Shown here: positions 32,678-44,580 of the stretch, in pieces
How positions within the stretch are numbered: the stretch's first letter is position 1
Layout of the letters: each line of letters opens with the position of its first letter
NCBI GenBank assembly: GCA_033675265.1
Contig: JAUJYZ010000647.1
Location: 124,001 to 188,000, forward strand
Origin: Actinostola sp. cb2023
Taxonomy: Eukaryota > Cnidaria > Anthozoa > Actiniaria > Actinostolidae
Direction of reading: 5' to 3'
Length of the DNA stretch: 64,000 nucleotides
The notes under the pieces: generated by a model
Database searches by the model: none
Told to the model about the DNA's origin: nothing
Seen by the model: the letters and a program-made list of their open reading frames with translations, nothing else
Program-made: the position numbers and the translations under genes

Positions 32678-33591
32678 TTAAGGTGGCCCAATCCTATTTC
32701 GTTGAACGATGGGTCTCATTTTAAATCGATGATTTGAGCAGCAAAACGTTAACCGATTTCGGATATTTTTCATCCTGATAATCAGGTATTCGTAAATTTC
32801 ATAAAAAGCACAATTTTATTGTAATAAAGACAACATTTGTTGAGTTACAATTTTATTGTAATAAAGACAACATTTGTTGAGTTACAATCGATATTGAAAC
32901 ACTCCATTTTCAGAGAAAATGACTCCATTTTCAGAGAAAATGACTCCATTTTCAGAGAAAATGCTTATATTGTCCAAACTCCACGATGGATTATTTTGTA
33001 ATTACCTCAAACAATACCTTGGGAAATGCTGCACAAGCGACTGCTAAATTTTAGTATAAAATACTATACTCGCACACATTGTCAGCGCTTCCGTACAAAT
33101 TTTAAAATAAAACTGAATTTGAAACTATAATCACCTGAAAGCTGCATATCACTCGCAACTGTAGGGGAGAATTCACGCAAATCGGAAGCATACAACAAAC
33201 TTTATCAATGAGCAAAGTGCAAGAGGTTTATGTTGTGTATTATATGAAAATCCAAAATATTGTATTCTGCGTATAAAAACATTTCTGTCGATTTTTTTCC
33301 CCCATAATTTTTCAATATGACATAGAGCAACATATTCGAAAACACTTCACCAAGTTTCAGCGTGTTCTTTACATACAGTTTGGAGAACTTTGGCAGCAAA
33401 CCCAGCAATTGTTTTTACCCTAGACACATTCAAGAGTCGAGTTGGGATAAATTTGGAGCTTTATTGTTTTCGCTCTACAACTGTTGACTTAATGACTGAA
33501 AGACAATAAAACTCCAGCGCCCAAACCCAAGGGGAAATTGTATGTGGAGGTTAGAAAAGGGTAAGACAAAAGGTATTTAAGAAAGAACGTA

Positions 33592-34664
33592 CTATGAAAA
33601 GTTAAGATAAAACTTGTAAACTAAAGAATATATATAACTAGAATCGTTGTTGGCGAATATTTTGCGCCATTGTCTTACAGCTTCTTGTTTTTGAGTATCT
33701 GTCAACTCGAGATTAACTAAATATGCGTTGCTGCGCCAGTCGCCTTGCATCTTAATTAGCTCGGCTGGGAGCCCGGAATCAAAGGCAAAAGTTGCGCCTC
33801 CACGTCTAAAACTATGTGGAGAAAAATTACTAGGATCTTCACCGAGGGCTACTTTGGCCTGCTTGAGGAAACTAGAGAATTGTGAATACGTAACAGGGCG
33901 AGATAACCTATCACTAATTGAATATACTGAACAAAGTGGTTCGTGAGGAGCAACTAGATTCAACTGTAGATGATTACGTAACGCTGCAATTGGACACAGT
34001 GCAGAACCCGGAATACTAGGGATAGGAATAGAGAGCGTACGTTGTTGATGTTGAATAGTCTTAGTTTCCCTGATACACAAGCGTGCCCCGTTCTCAGTGA
34101 ACACTAAATCCGAGCCACGGATGACCTTATTTGAATCTATAGTGCTACTAACGACTAAGTTAGACCGGCTTGCGCAAGAAAGAAAAGAAAGCGACAAGAA
34201 AAAGAGACCACATCGCCGCATGAAGCGGAATGCTCAGGTCAAAAAACGCCCCCATATGTGTCAACATGACAGGCGTGATTGCATGTTTTCTATTAACATA
34301 GGTACTTAAATAACGTTTAAGACCTTGAAGGGTCAAAGAAAAATAGTAATCCTTTTCCCATCCCAATTCGAAACCATAAAATTGGTGAAAATGCTTTAAA
34401 CTTGCAAAATGATTTTGAATAGTACCATATTTCCTACCGAGGTGTGCTAAAAAAGCGACATAGCGCGAAGCGACCAGGGGTAGCACTGGAAACGAGCTTA
34501 AGATACGTTTTAAGATGCGATTTTCTGTTTGTATGCGTGGACTCCGCGAAAGCCAGATGAATAAGTTGATAGCGCAATCTATCCAGTACTGACTCCATTC
34601 CTCCTAAGAACAAGACAAAAAAAGAGAAAAGAACAAAACAACCTAGATTAGATAAATTAATCAT
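33592..34664 (-). pseudogene. tyrosine recombinase of the DIRS-group element
   Basis: From 34664 downward, an N-terminal core-binding segment (RYQLIHLAFAESTHTNRK, then YVAFLAHLGRKYGTI and SLKHFHQFYG) is followed by the catalytic domain. Its first Arg lies in FFSFLRK near 34170 and the second box is SPHSFRRGGATFAFDSG, then QGDWRSNAYLVNLEL. It would resolve and insert the circular DNA intermediate. Frameshifts lie near 34470 and 34170. The position where relatives carry the nucleophilic Tyr appears to be Asn (LVNLEL), a possible active-site loss; alignment is needed to be sure. Confidence 0.85.
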
Positions 34665-34741
34665 GTTTATTAATCTACCTGAAATTTAAATATGTCAGTG
34701 GGGACGTGGATAAAATTATACTGAAGATCGAGCTTCGCGCA

Positions 34742-36395
34742 CTATGCATAGAAATATTCCTGGTATCTAGAGTCATTGTTCCATCTGCTCAACGCGTCTT
34801 CAAGTGAATTGTGCACGCCTGGAATATGTGAAGCTCGAAGTTCAAAGTCATGTAGAGACGCTGTTAACCAGAGTTGACGTAGACAACGTTGCATAAACAT
34901 GTCCCTGGCAGCTCCTGGGTTAATGGTGATTACTGCTGCCTGATTATCGCAGGAAACTAACACACGTCGGTGTGCCAGAACCGAGGCCCAAACCCGTGCT
35001 GCCACTACGATGACATAAAGTTCCATCGCTGAAATATGTTTGGCATCATTGATAACTTCTTGTGGGAGAAGAAATTGCATACATTGATCCAAGCAGGTAG
35101 CTCCTCCGCCTTGCAAACATGAGTCAGTAGTAAAATGTAAGTGTTCATAATTCCAAGTAGGAGATTTGATAATTGAGGTGCCATTAAATTGTGGAAGAAA
35201 GGTTAACCACCAGTCAATGTCCGCTTTCATCGCTTGCGTAACTGCGATTTTGCGTTGGCTTGAAGGAAATGCACGCAAGTTATTCAACAAACGAGACATA
35301 AAAATACGCCCCGATTGAACACAAGCTGTCACGAACGATAACTTTCCTAATAAAGATTGTAAGTTTTTGACACTATAGAGGGCTTTTGATTTCCAAGTGG
35401 CTAGCTCTTGTAGCAAATCATCTACCCGTTCCTGTGGTATGCTAAGAGAGAAATTTACGGTATCGACTTCGATCCCTAAACATACCATATTCGTAGAAGG
35501 GAAACAGTCCTTTTCTGGTGATGACTGCAAACCGAGTGGATCGAACAAAGATTGAAGAGTGTTAAAAGCTTCTGTTGAGCGTGTAGACTCCTCGGCGCCA
35601 TAAAAGTCATCCAAGTAAACATCTGCAGTAAATCCGAATTTTTTCAAAATATGAATCACTGCCGAAGTTGTTCGTTGACAAATCATGGCGCTGGACCGTA
35701 AGCCAAAAGGGCATCGAAGATCAAAATAGTATGCTCCATTAAAAACGAATCCCAGTAGATTATAATCCTTGGGATCGATTGGGAGTTGTCTGTAGGCTCG
35801 CCTGAGATCTTTTTTGTAGATGAGACAACCCCGTCCATGTTGTAAAATAAATTGACACAACCTATCAATACCAGGGAGTCGAAGTTTGTAAGGGTCGTTC
35901 AAATAAGCGTTGTTGGGAATTCCACTGTTAAACAGATTCGTTATTGGGAAAACTCAGATCCATTACTACTCTACGCTTTGTAGAACCCCGTTTAGGTACC
36001 GTTTGAAGAGGACAACAAATCAAAGGCTGATTCAGAGGATTTTCTTTGAAAGGTCCGGCGATGGCTTGATAACTTAGTTCAGTGTTAATGTAATGTTCGA
36101 CATGTTCGTAAAACTGCTCAGCTGACGGATGGTTCTTGATTGTTGAAGATGGTAACTTATCCGCCTTGTAACTGATGGGCCAACCATAGCGCGAGAAAAC
36201 TGCTACGTGTTGATCGTGGTAGTCCTTTAGATAAAAATCCCAAGCTTCTACGTTTAGATTCGTTTGGACAGGCAGTCTTGCACCGTATGCATTGGGCAAA
36301 CCCGTTTTAGAAACCAACATGTGTTGAACAATCGCTGTTGTTTTAAAATTAGCTGTCGTAGTTAAGCGAGAATCCGTGGATACTTCCGTGGTCAA
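34742..36395 (-). pseudogene. reverse transcriptase and RNase H of the DIRS-group element
   Basis: The upstream frame (36395-35928) holds LPVQTNLNVEAWDFYLKDY and VPKRGSTKRRVVMDLSFP, the first RT motifs. After one frameshift the frame 35902-34742 continues with CLIYKKDLRRAYRQLPIDP, CPFGLRSSAMICQR and the catalytic VYLDDFYGAEE. RNase H follows with FTTDSCLQGGGA, ISAMELYVIVV, SCDNQAAV and EDALSRW, supplying four acidic residues. It copies element RNA. Except for the frameshift between 35928 and 35902 the sequence is intact, so the insertion is young. Confidence 0.92.
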
Positions 36396-36425
36396 AATCG
36401 AAGATGCATCTGTTCCATCATGCAG

Positions 36426-37393
36426 TCAGGACGAGTCGTTGTTTTGGAACTGGGTGATGTCTAGAATTGCCGAGCGTCTCTTAGGGCAATGCAACATTGG
36501 ATGCTCTTTTGAACAAACTCTACATTTCTGAATACCAGAATACGAAATTGATGCCGAATCACACTTGCATGTACCGGTGTAATTCCACTGACGACAAGCC
36601 TTGGAGGAAGCTGACTTTTCGCTGGCAGACCCAGACACGCCTGATCCTTGCCAACCTTGGTTGTTCTGCTTTGTTGTTTCCCGCTGTTGCGGATTGGAAC
36701 GCAGATCAGAGTGCTTGAAGTAGGTTGTCGCTGAGTCGCGTATGACACCGTGATCTTTAAATTCCAAGCGGCACAATTCGCCTTGTCTGGCGATGTGGGC
36801 ATAAAACCCGCGCACGCTTTTCCATGAATAACTGGACGCTTTTAGCATCAACAATTCGAGAATTTGGAGCATGTCTTCCTTGAGCTGGGACTCGTACGTC
36901 TTAATCATCGCTAAGTACCCTGCTACAAAGTCCGACATTTCCAGCTTCTCAATTCGATTGTGCTGGCACCTGAGCAGAATTCTTGCGGCCAGTCGATCGT
37001 TTTCTTCTTCCTGCCTTGTTTCTTGGGCTGTGTGGTGGAATCCGCCCCTTCGCTGCCTTGGTTACCCAGGGCGATCGAGCTCTTGAGCTTTAGAAGTTCG
37101 AGTTCAAGGGCTAATTTGTCTCTCTCCGCCTCAACCAATCGTGTTTTGTCGGACGTTGGACTTGATTCTTGCTTAACTAATGGTGCCGGGGCCGTTTGCG
37201 CGAAGGCAGTCATTGTGTGTGTGGGCGTCGCTCTTGTAGTTAAAGACAATGGAGTCGATAAGGATTCTAGTGATTCTTCTACCTGCCTATCGATTTCGGC
37301 GATTTGCCGTGCGGTGCAGACGAAGTCGGGATCTGACTTCGGCTTTGGATTTCGAGCAGTACGTCGAGGAGCTTCAGCCATGATTTTTTGCAT
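36426..37393 (-). pseudogene. Gag-like protein of the DIRS-group element
   Basis: Frame 37393-36923 starts MQKIMAEAPRRTARNPK and carries a coiled coil (RLVEAERDKLALELELLKLK) and a basic patch (KKQGRKKKTIDWPQEFC). After a frameshift near 36930, frame 36938-36426 has FVAGYLAMIKTYESQL and a Cys/His-rich segment (ACRQWNYTGTC, KCRVCSKEHPMLHCPKR), probably zinc-binding for RNA. It is the first ORF of the element and precedes RT by about 30 bp. Confidence 0.75.
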
Positions 37394-38658
37394 AGGAACA
37401 AGGAGAGCGTGATTTAAACAAATCGAGAAGTTGTTCTCAGCACAACGAGGGTATGACTGAGGTCAAAGTACGCTAGCTTGCTGTCTTCAATGACAGAGTG
37501 TCAACTTTAACAATTACCTATCATCACCTACTCAGTAATGATTAACCCACTTCAAGTCTTCCGTATTCGAAACTGCTTTGAAAACCTCTCGTGTTTACTG
37601 ACAGCTGGATGTGTTTTGAAATTCTTCACGGGTTTCTGCCGCTTGGAAATCACGTACTGCCATAGTGACATTATCATTGAAAATTTGATTGGAGTATCGT
37701 GATTTCCAAGCGGCAGAAACCCGTGATGAATTTCAAAACACATCCAGCGGTCCTAAACACGAGAGGTTTTCAAAACAGTTTCGAATACGGAAGACTTTGA
37801 AGTGGCTGGGTTTGCTGCCAAAGTTCTCTAAACTGTATGTAAAGAACACGCTGAAACTTGGTGAAGTGTTTTTTAAATATGTTGCTCTATATCATATTGA
37901 AAAATTATGGGGGGAAACATCGACAGAAATGTTTTTATACGCAGAATACAATATTTTGGATTTTCATATAATACACAACATAAACCTTTTGCACTTTGCT
38001 CATTGATAAAGTTTGTTGTATGCTTCCGATTTGCGTGAATTTTCCCCTACAGTTGCGAGTGATATGCAGCTTTCAGGTGATAGTTTCAAATTCAGTTTTA
38101 TTTTAAAATTTGTACGGAAGCGCTGACAATGTGTGCGAGTATAGTATTTTATACTAAAATTTAGCAGTCGCTTGTGCAGCATTTTCCAAGGTACGGATTT
38201 TCTTGAAACTTGGCACCAGTAATCCTTTACACTTGTACACTTGTCCACTTGTTTGAGGTAACTTAAAAAAAATCCATCGTGGAGTTTGGACAATATAAGC
38301 ATTTTCCCTGAAAATGGAGTGTTTCAATATCGATTGTAACTCAACAAATGTTGTCTTTATTACAATAAAATTGTGCTTTTTATGAAATTTAAGAATACCT
38401 GATAATCAGGATGAAAAATATCCGAAATCGGTTAACGTTTTGCTGCTCAAATCATCGATTTAAAATGAGACCCATCGTTCAACGAAATAGGATTGGGCCA
38501 CCTTAATAAATAGTTTTTATGTGATATGTGGACGGAGTTGAACGAACGTTGAAACCAAAACGTATAGAAACCGTTTGAAATGGACCTCAATAATTCAAAT
38601 TGACAACGTGCTCTAAATCCATATCTATAAACACGGCTTAACTGCAATAATTACTCAC

Positions 38659-38808
38659 CACAATGATCCTTTTCGCAAGATCTTGTTTGTGTGGTTAGTC
38701 CCCGACAGGTCTCTCCTGAAAATGTCGAGCAAGCTCGCGTCCTCTCCTGTTTGCCGTCACAGCTTGATGAACAGGAGCTCCATGGTCCCCAGGTACCTCG
38801 TATTAGAC
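38659..38808 (-). CDS. thrombospondin type-1 repeat exon of a host gene
   Basis: The minus strand has an acceptor (TTCATTATCAG just before 38808) and a donor (GTGAGTAA, 38658-38651), giving a 150-nt exon in phase 1 at both ends. The encoded module is RGTWGPWSSCSSSC, then TRACSTFSGETCRG and TRSCEKDHC. It has the Trp-x-x-Trp-Ser and CSxSC signature and six cysteines at TSP1 spacing. Such modules lie in secreted or surface adhesion proteins and are shuffled as symmetric 1-1 exons. No neighbouring exon is certain; the closest candidate is at 45.6-46.3 kb on the same strand. Gene identity is unknown. Confidence 0.8.
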
Positions 38809-38940
38809 CTGATAATGAATGGATAAAACATTTAACAGGCAGTCCCGCTAAGAACGGCCCGGTCGACTTTTTTGATGGATTTCCTATGGTAGAGCGCGAG
38901 CCAGGCGGTGTGCGCACTACGACCGCAAAGCGTCGCGGAT
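38809..38940 (-). other. intron-like sequence upstream of the TSP1 exon
   Basis: The open frame extends through here by chance (SRSTIGNPSKKSTGPFLAG), but the splice acceptor places it in the intron. Confidence 0.5.
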
Positions 38941-39675
38941 AATTAGCCATTGACAAAACGAGCAGGGGACTGGGAATGAGTTTATTAGAATTAATGCAAT
39001 TACGAAACACAACAAGTTTGGAGACAAAGATACAAAGATTCAGAGCATGTACATCCACCATATTCCACACAGTCGATGATTATTACCTTCTAAGCAGAAC
39101 CTCCTTTTTTGAAGTAACCATTGCTTAATTTAGTTTCTCTAGAAAGCCGAGACCTTTACCCGGTCGAAAGATTTCGATCTCCATTTAGCCATCAAGACTA
39201 AAACTCCGAAACAAACACTTAATCCTTGCATTACTTTTATCTCGGTAGAGATATTCTTATACATTAATACCTCTAGATACTAAAAATATATACATGTAGA
39301 CTGTACATGTAGATCTGAACAGAATGTTGAGCGTTTTATAGTCGGTATCAAGAAGACCGGATTGCCCGCCATATTGAAGCTAGCTGTGACGTCACACTGG
39401 CAAGTATGAGTAAGGCATTGTTGAACAATAGAGTCACCCCCTCCCTCCTGGGTTCGGATGGACAGCGTCAAAAATTTACAGAGTTTGTATGGGGAAAAAG
39501 ACATATTTGGTGCCCTCTAGCATCGTCAATATTAAGCCGAAGTTCGCCAAACTTTCCAGACTAGATAAGTTTGATCTGCTCTCTCAGAAAATGATTCCCA
39601 TTTTTGCTAGTTTCTTATTTAATTAGTTTTACGGACTTGGTCCCAGTCCCCTGCTCGTTTTGTTAATGGCTAATT
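38941..39675. mobile_element. TIR element containing the 23.7-kb repeat
   Basis: Ends read AATTAGCCATTGACAAAACG and its near inverse, with AGCAGGGGACTGGGA continuing on both. The interior matches 23695-24150 on the other strand. No transposase. Confidence 0.65.
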
Positions 39676-40064
39676 CTTGAAATACTAGTCATTTGTAGCT
39701 TGACGTAGTGAAGTGTACATCAATGCAAAGTTTGTCTCCATGCTCTTCGTCTTCTTATTGCACTTACTACTTGCTAGCACACTAGCAGGGTCTACAAACT
39801 CGCCTGTGGTGAACTCTTGTTATATTTGAAAGCTGGTATTCGAAAAAGCTATAAAAACTTCCATGTAAACTAACACGAGCAACATGACCCCGCAAGGTCA
39901 AACTACCGTGACTACATCACGGTATGAAAACAATTCTGTTTTAGCTCAAATAAATAGCCTAAAAATAACAACTCAACTAGAATGACAAGGAAAATCCCAC
40001 ATTCTTTAAATAGACTCTAATCTTTATTTCAGCTCAAATTTGAAAAACTAACTCCGTCTGGGGA
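39676..40064. other. non-coding stretch
   Basis: Nothing recognisable. Confidence 0.5.
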
Positions 40065-40445
40065 GCCTTTCAAGTAATGTTTCAAAGCCGAGAATGAGGA
40101 CTAGACGGGGTTTCGAAACCCCGTCTAGTCCGAATTCGAGGTTTTGGAACGACTTCTCATACTCATTAATTATTACATGCAATGGCCTAAAGGCAATAAA
40201 TAAAGAGTTGCAAGATTTTAGCCCGGAAAAGCAAGAATTCCAGTCTGCATATTCTCTGCTCATGCGCAGAGTCGAGTACATCGTATATAAATAATATCCC
40301 ATATGTGTTGGACTCTTGAGTAGCATGAAGTAGAGCCTGCTTTCAGATTGAATCTCATTCGGACAGAGTGGTACTCTGTCCAAGGTCCCGATGATTGTTA
40401 TATGAGGGATAAGAACTCAGGAAAGAGTACTTTGAAATCCATCAT
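40065..40445. repeat. dispersed repeat, uninterrupted copy
   Basis: Begins with a hairpin (GGACTAGACGGGGTTTCGAA and inverse), then CATACTCATTAATTATTACA, which is the empty TTAA site matching the occupied site at 11187/15061. Confidence 0.75.
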
Positions 40446-41562
40446 TTCAAAGTCCTTGGACTTTGAAATCATTTCAATGTATAAAAACGATGGATGTTTT
40501 TGAGACACACGACGATATTTTTTCTCTATGGACACATTTTACTAAAATTAAGTTATGGTGAATATTTGAATTTGAATTTAGCTACAAGAATCGAGAATTG
40601 CTCTGTTTTGTGAGTAAATAGAGTAATACGGCTATTGTTTCTTGTTATTTTCAGTCGTACACTTGATAAAATATTGTAGCTATAGAACTCAAATAACGGT
40701 TAGTATGTGAGTTCCATTTAGTTTTCTTCGTTATTCAATGTTCTGGACAAAATAGGACGACTTATCTGTCACTCGTCATTTCCTATAATCAAGCTCAATT
40801 CATGCACATTTTCAGCTTCAAAACAACAAAATCACATTTAGATAGAAGTTGAACTTGAGAAAATAAGAAATGATGTAATTCTATGGCTTTTGCTTAGTAA
40901 ATAAAATATGTTTGACAACAGAAAAAATATATTTGTCGAATTGAATCCACTGCATCTCTTCAAGGTCTGTCAAGGCCACAGAAACCATGTTTATATTCAC
41001 TTTTACAAACACGGTTTTTGGGAGCTTCTAGCCAATCAGAGCGCGCGTTGTATATATGTTATTTTATAAATAGTTTTATAACAGCCTTTGCTCCGGAATT
41101 TGACACTCCAACTCTCTGGCAAACTTGAATTTATATGTTCTTGAATTTCTATGTTCACCGTTGTAATTTCATTCGTGTTTGATTGTTGTTGGGACTGTAT
41201 ATTGTATGTGAAGATGAATACAATACTATTAAAATAAAGTAAAATATTTTCTGGTTCACCATTTTTGGTCGCTACAATTATCAGTTCTTTATATAGTATT
41301 ATTAATAAAGGATTAATCCCGCATAATTAGATGTACGTATGCTAATGAGAAATGAACCGAAAATGATTGGTGAGCTCTGGTAAATATTTTCTGGTTCACC
41401 ATTTTTGGTCGCTGAAATTGTCGTTTTCCTTTTTAGTTATTTTTAGATGTTTAAAAGTCCCATATCAATGATAAAGCTTGTAGAATAATATACAGCTATT
41501 TCAAAAAAACGTTGAAAACTGAATACTGAATACTGAATAATGTATTCCAAGACCGAAATGCA
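40446..41562. repeat. non-coding stretch with repeats
   Basis: About 40972-41070 (AACACGGTTTTTGGGAGCTT and around) is an inverted copy of 43781-43880. TATTTTCTGGTTCACCATTT is repeated at 41246 and 41384. No gene. Confidence 0.6.
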
Positions 41563-41841
41563 TTGTTGATCGTGGTCATAGTTGTCTTCCTACTGATTAT
41601 AGACGAGACTGCATTTTATCTCGGTGTTTCAAATATAACTGTGTATCGCTACGTTAAACAACTTGAGTCATGTGGCGATATAAATATTTTGACTCTTGGT
41701 AGACCACGCGAGTCAATTGCATCTTCTCCTCATGAAGAACTAGTGGTAATGGAACCAATTTTAAGCAAACCAGACACTGCCTTAGCTGAGATAGCTGAAA
41801 ACATATTCAGCAGAAATCTGAGCAAGAAATTGTATTTTTGA
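41563..41841 (+). pseudogene. paired-like helix-turn-helix fragment, transposase type
   Basis: After a hydrophobic start, residues 15-37 read ETAFYLGVSNITVYRYVKQL, a helix-turn-helix. A GRPR linker (residues 46-49) and a second helical segment (VVMEPILSKPDTALAEIAEN) follow. Two helix-turn-helix units joined by a GRPR-type linker are typical of Tc1/mariner and IS630-like transposases and of Pax proteins. The frame ends at 41841 with no DDE domain after it. The true start is unknown, because the hydrophobic N-terminus does not fit the family. Confidence 0.45.
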
Positions 41842-43212
41842 GTGGTTTTGAGCGATTCGAAAATTTCACTCGTTTCGAACATACCGTATAAATAGGAAAG
41901 GTTTGCAACTCCGGCCACCAAATGTTTACGACAACTGTCGCTAGCTCCAAAAGCATCCAAACACTCAAATAGCTTAAATAATCACACATTCTCAAATAAA
42001 TTCTCTTTTAAATGAGCTTTTAGTCGCATTTTTTTGTCCACTCTATCCGGAAAAATAATTTTTTGAAGGTCGACAAGTCGGATAAAAATCTGCCGTGTCC
42101 ATCCGCAGGCGTTTGCTTTGCGGTTACCTGGGTTACCTGTGGACTCATTGTTCTGGATTGTTCTTGATATATGTTTTCAAATGCGCATGCGTTATATTTC
42201 GTCCAATCAGCATCGAGCCTCAAATGGCTGTGACCAGAGCCTTCTCGGGAGAGGACCGAAACCGAGGAGCTCTGGGAACGAGAATGCACCCAAAGCAGTG
42301 CGAATGAGTTCAGCAACGAAAGACTGACTCTCGTAGCTTTGTGGGTTGATGGAAGTGCATATTTAATGAGAAGTGCATATTTAAATACGCATTAATTAAT
42401 TCCCATGGGCATAATTTACTTCAAATTGAGTTTGAATAGCAAATATTGACAACCCATGATAAACATTCCTTAAGTGAGAAAAGAAACACAATGGAAACTA
42501 ATTATGAAGGCATGTGAACGCGAGCATTACACGTGGAATGAAAAGGCGTCGAGAACAAATATGCAAATGCCAAGCAGCCCAAACTAAAGCAAAGTAAAAT
42601 AACCTGGAAATAACCATGTTAGAGAGACCCGAGACAAAAAAGCATGCAGAAATAAACGATTAAAATAACCAGGCAATCCGCGTGAGGGGAATATAAAGAA
42701 TTGGGCGGAAGCCACCAGGAATAATGACTGACACGGCCACGTGGAGCAAACACAAGAACGGTAAAACTCTGAAGCAAATAAAACCGCGATAAGAACCAAA
42801 CCGTTTACCTACAAGTCCAAGTATTCCCTAATAGAATGAACACCGCACCTTTAGAACCTTCAGAGCCTGGACGAGCGAATGTGAAGAATCTTGACCTTGA
42901 CATGAGGCCAGCGCCTTGAGCTGGCGGGGAAAGCAGTGGATCAGTTGAAAGTAACGAAGAGAAAAAGCCACGAACATCGCCGACTTGAAGTTCAGAAGGG
43001 TTGCGCACTTGAATTTATGGAGCAGGACGTTGGGAAGCCATAAACTGGTAGAAGCATTAAATGTAGAGCTTTGTGAAGACGACACTGTTCGCTACTCAAC
43101 GCTTACTATCGAGTGACGATGGGGCATGGTTACTCAGCCCTTATATACGCTGTGAGAGACCGCTGAGCATAGTTGTAAAGCGTGAATATTATTAATCATC
43201 GAGTCGGTAAAA
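41842..43212. other. non-coding stretch
   Basis: No gene or clear element; several frames but no domains. Confidence 0.45.
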
Positions 43213-43340
43213 TGAAATAAAATCTTGAATCACTTACTGGAATATTAAATTGCAACAATATCGGTCGCAAGGTCGCAACGTATCTTGTTGCAATTTAATA
43301 TTCCAGTAAGTGATTCCATTTTTTATTTCATACTCTAAAG
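43213..43340. repeat. inverted repeat
   Basis: AATCACTTACTGGAATATTA with TTGCAAC and its inverse form a strong hairpin around 43265. Confidence 0.7.
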
Positions 43341-44580
43341 CCTTCGATGATTTCGAACATTGAACAAGACGAGCGTATTAGACATACTTCGTTCAAATGT
43401 TTTTTTCCCACAAGACAGCAAACGTTCCTCCAACAAAGTTTGTGAAGAAAGAGGTCGACACCTCGTCATCATGACTATGACTCGATCGGCAGTTTTCGTA
43501 TATCTGAGCCTTCGATGTATCTCAGCGGCTGGCACAGGGCGCATACGCTGTAGAACCTAGTTGCAGATTTGAGGTCGTACAACGACGACAACGACGACTA
43601 CGACGACGGCCTGCATTTTTAGACTCGGGCCTTCCACGAAGAAAGCCCGAGTAATATACTTTTGTTTATTATTGATTTACTTGCTGTTAAATATGTTTTT
43701 GGATCTTTATTGTGGGGAATTCATTCGAGCGTGACCTTTGGTTAACCTTTTGTACGTGTCTAGCTTGAAATATTAATTATAAAATAACATGTATATAACG
43801 CGCGCTCTGATTGGCTAGAAGCTCCCAAAAACCGTGTTTGTAAAAGTGAATATAAACATGGTTTCCGTGACCTTGAGAGACCTTTCGTGTTCACAGGATA
43901 CACTATTATACTAACAAAGGAAGCATTCTTCTGTAATTTTCTGACAGAAAATAGCATTCTTCAAAACGATTTTCCTGTCAAAACACTTTTTAAACGGCGA
44001 AACGGCACGAATCGCTTTGCCATTTTGATTTCTTTAGCAAGATTTGATTGGATGCATTGGTGAGCCATTTCTGATGTTTTCAGGAGAATTGCACATTTGA
44101 TCAATGAAAACTTGCGTAAAGAAAACCGTGTAGTTATTTTATAAAAGCAATACAACACATTTTCCGTGTTTATATTCGCCGGAGGCTCGTGATTTTCAAA
44201 CTTTTCTCGTGTTCTCCCAACATCCCGCGTGTTTGTAAAAGTAAAATGTGTTGTATTGCTTAAATATTAAACCGATTTACACGGCTACAACTTTTAGCTC
44301 GCGACACTACAAAATCGTGTACAACTTGCTCGGTTTGGTTATAAGCTTTTCGAGTTCTTCGTCCAACCATTCTTGTTTCACTTTCTTGGTGGAAACCGGA
44401 GGTCCATTGCTAGCGAGCAAAGCTTTGTTCAACCTCGTCCCCAGGGCCCTCTCTTCTCGCTATTTTCAAAATGGCGGACGCTCGTTAGAGAAGACCCTGG
44501 TGTAGGCTGGTCACGTGTCTCCATGAATCTTGGAGGTTCGTACCCAGGCTGCCATTTTCCTTATGGTCGAAAGTAATCGA
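43341..44580. repeat. non-coding, repeat-bearing stretch
   Basis: Holds an ACGACG run at 43582-43605, a hairpin around GGGCCTTCCACGAAGAAAGCCC (43627-43648), the inverted copy at 43781-43880, a hairpin pair at 44135-44160 and 44232-44263 (CAATACAACACATTTT), and a hairpin at 44430-44505 matching 20085-20155. Confidence 0.6.

Larger units (their letters stand above)
33407..37547 (-). mobile_element. DIRS/Ngaro-like tyrosine-recombinase retrotransposon
   Basis: A 4.1-kb unit on the minus strand, with gag, RT-RNase H and tyrosine recombinase in that order, inserted in the left arm of the foldback element. Its ends are deduced from where the arm similarity stops and resumes. No integrase or protease is present, as usual for this order. 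No methyltransferase is seen, which favours Ngaro-like over DIRS1-like. Terminal split repeats were not resolved. Confidence 0.85.
32682..38502. mobile_element. foldback element, TTAA TSD, split by a DIRS-like insertion
   Basis: TTAA (32678-32681 and 38503-38506) flanks ends GGTGGCCCAATCC and inverse. The left arm is 32682-33406 plus 37548-37670, and the right arm is 37690-38502. Without the insertion the element is about 1.68 kb and almost entirely palindromic. The left arm has local duplications: TGTAATAAAGACAACATTTG twice (32819-32880) and TCCATTTTCAGAGAAAATGA three times (32901-32962). Confidence 0.85.

Noticed and set aside
36960..37412. Plus-strand 150-residue frame
   Set aside because: Antisense of the DIRS-group gag; no domain of its own.
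37689..38006. Plus-strand frame in the foldback right arm, with a twin at 33205-33408
   Set aside because: It mirrors the other arm and has no domain; repeat shadow.
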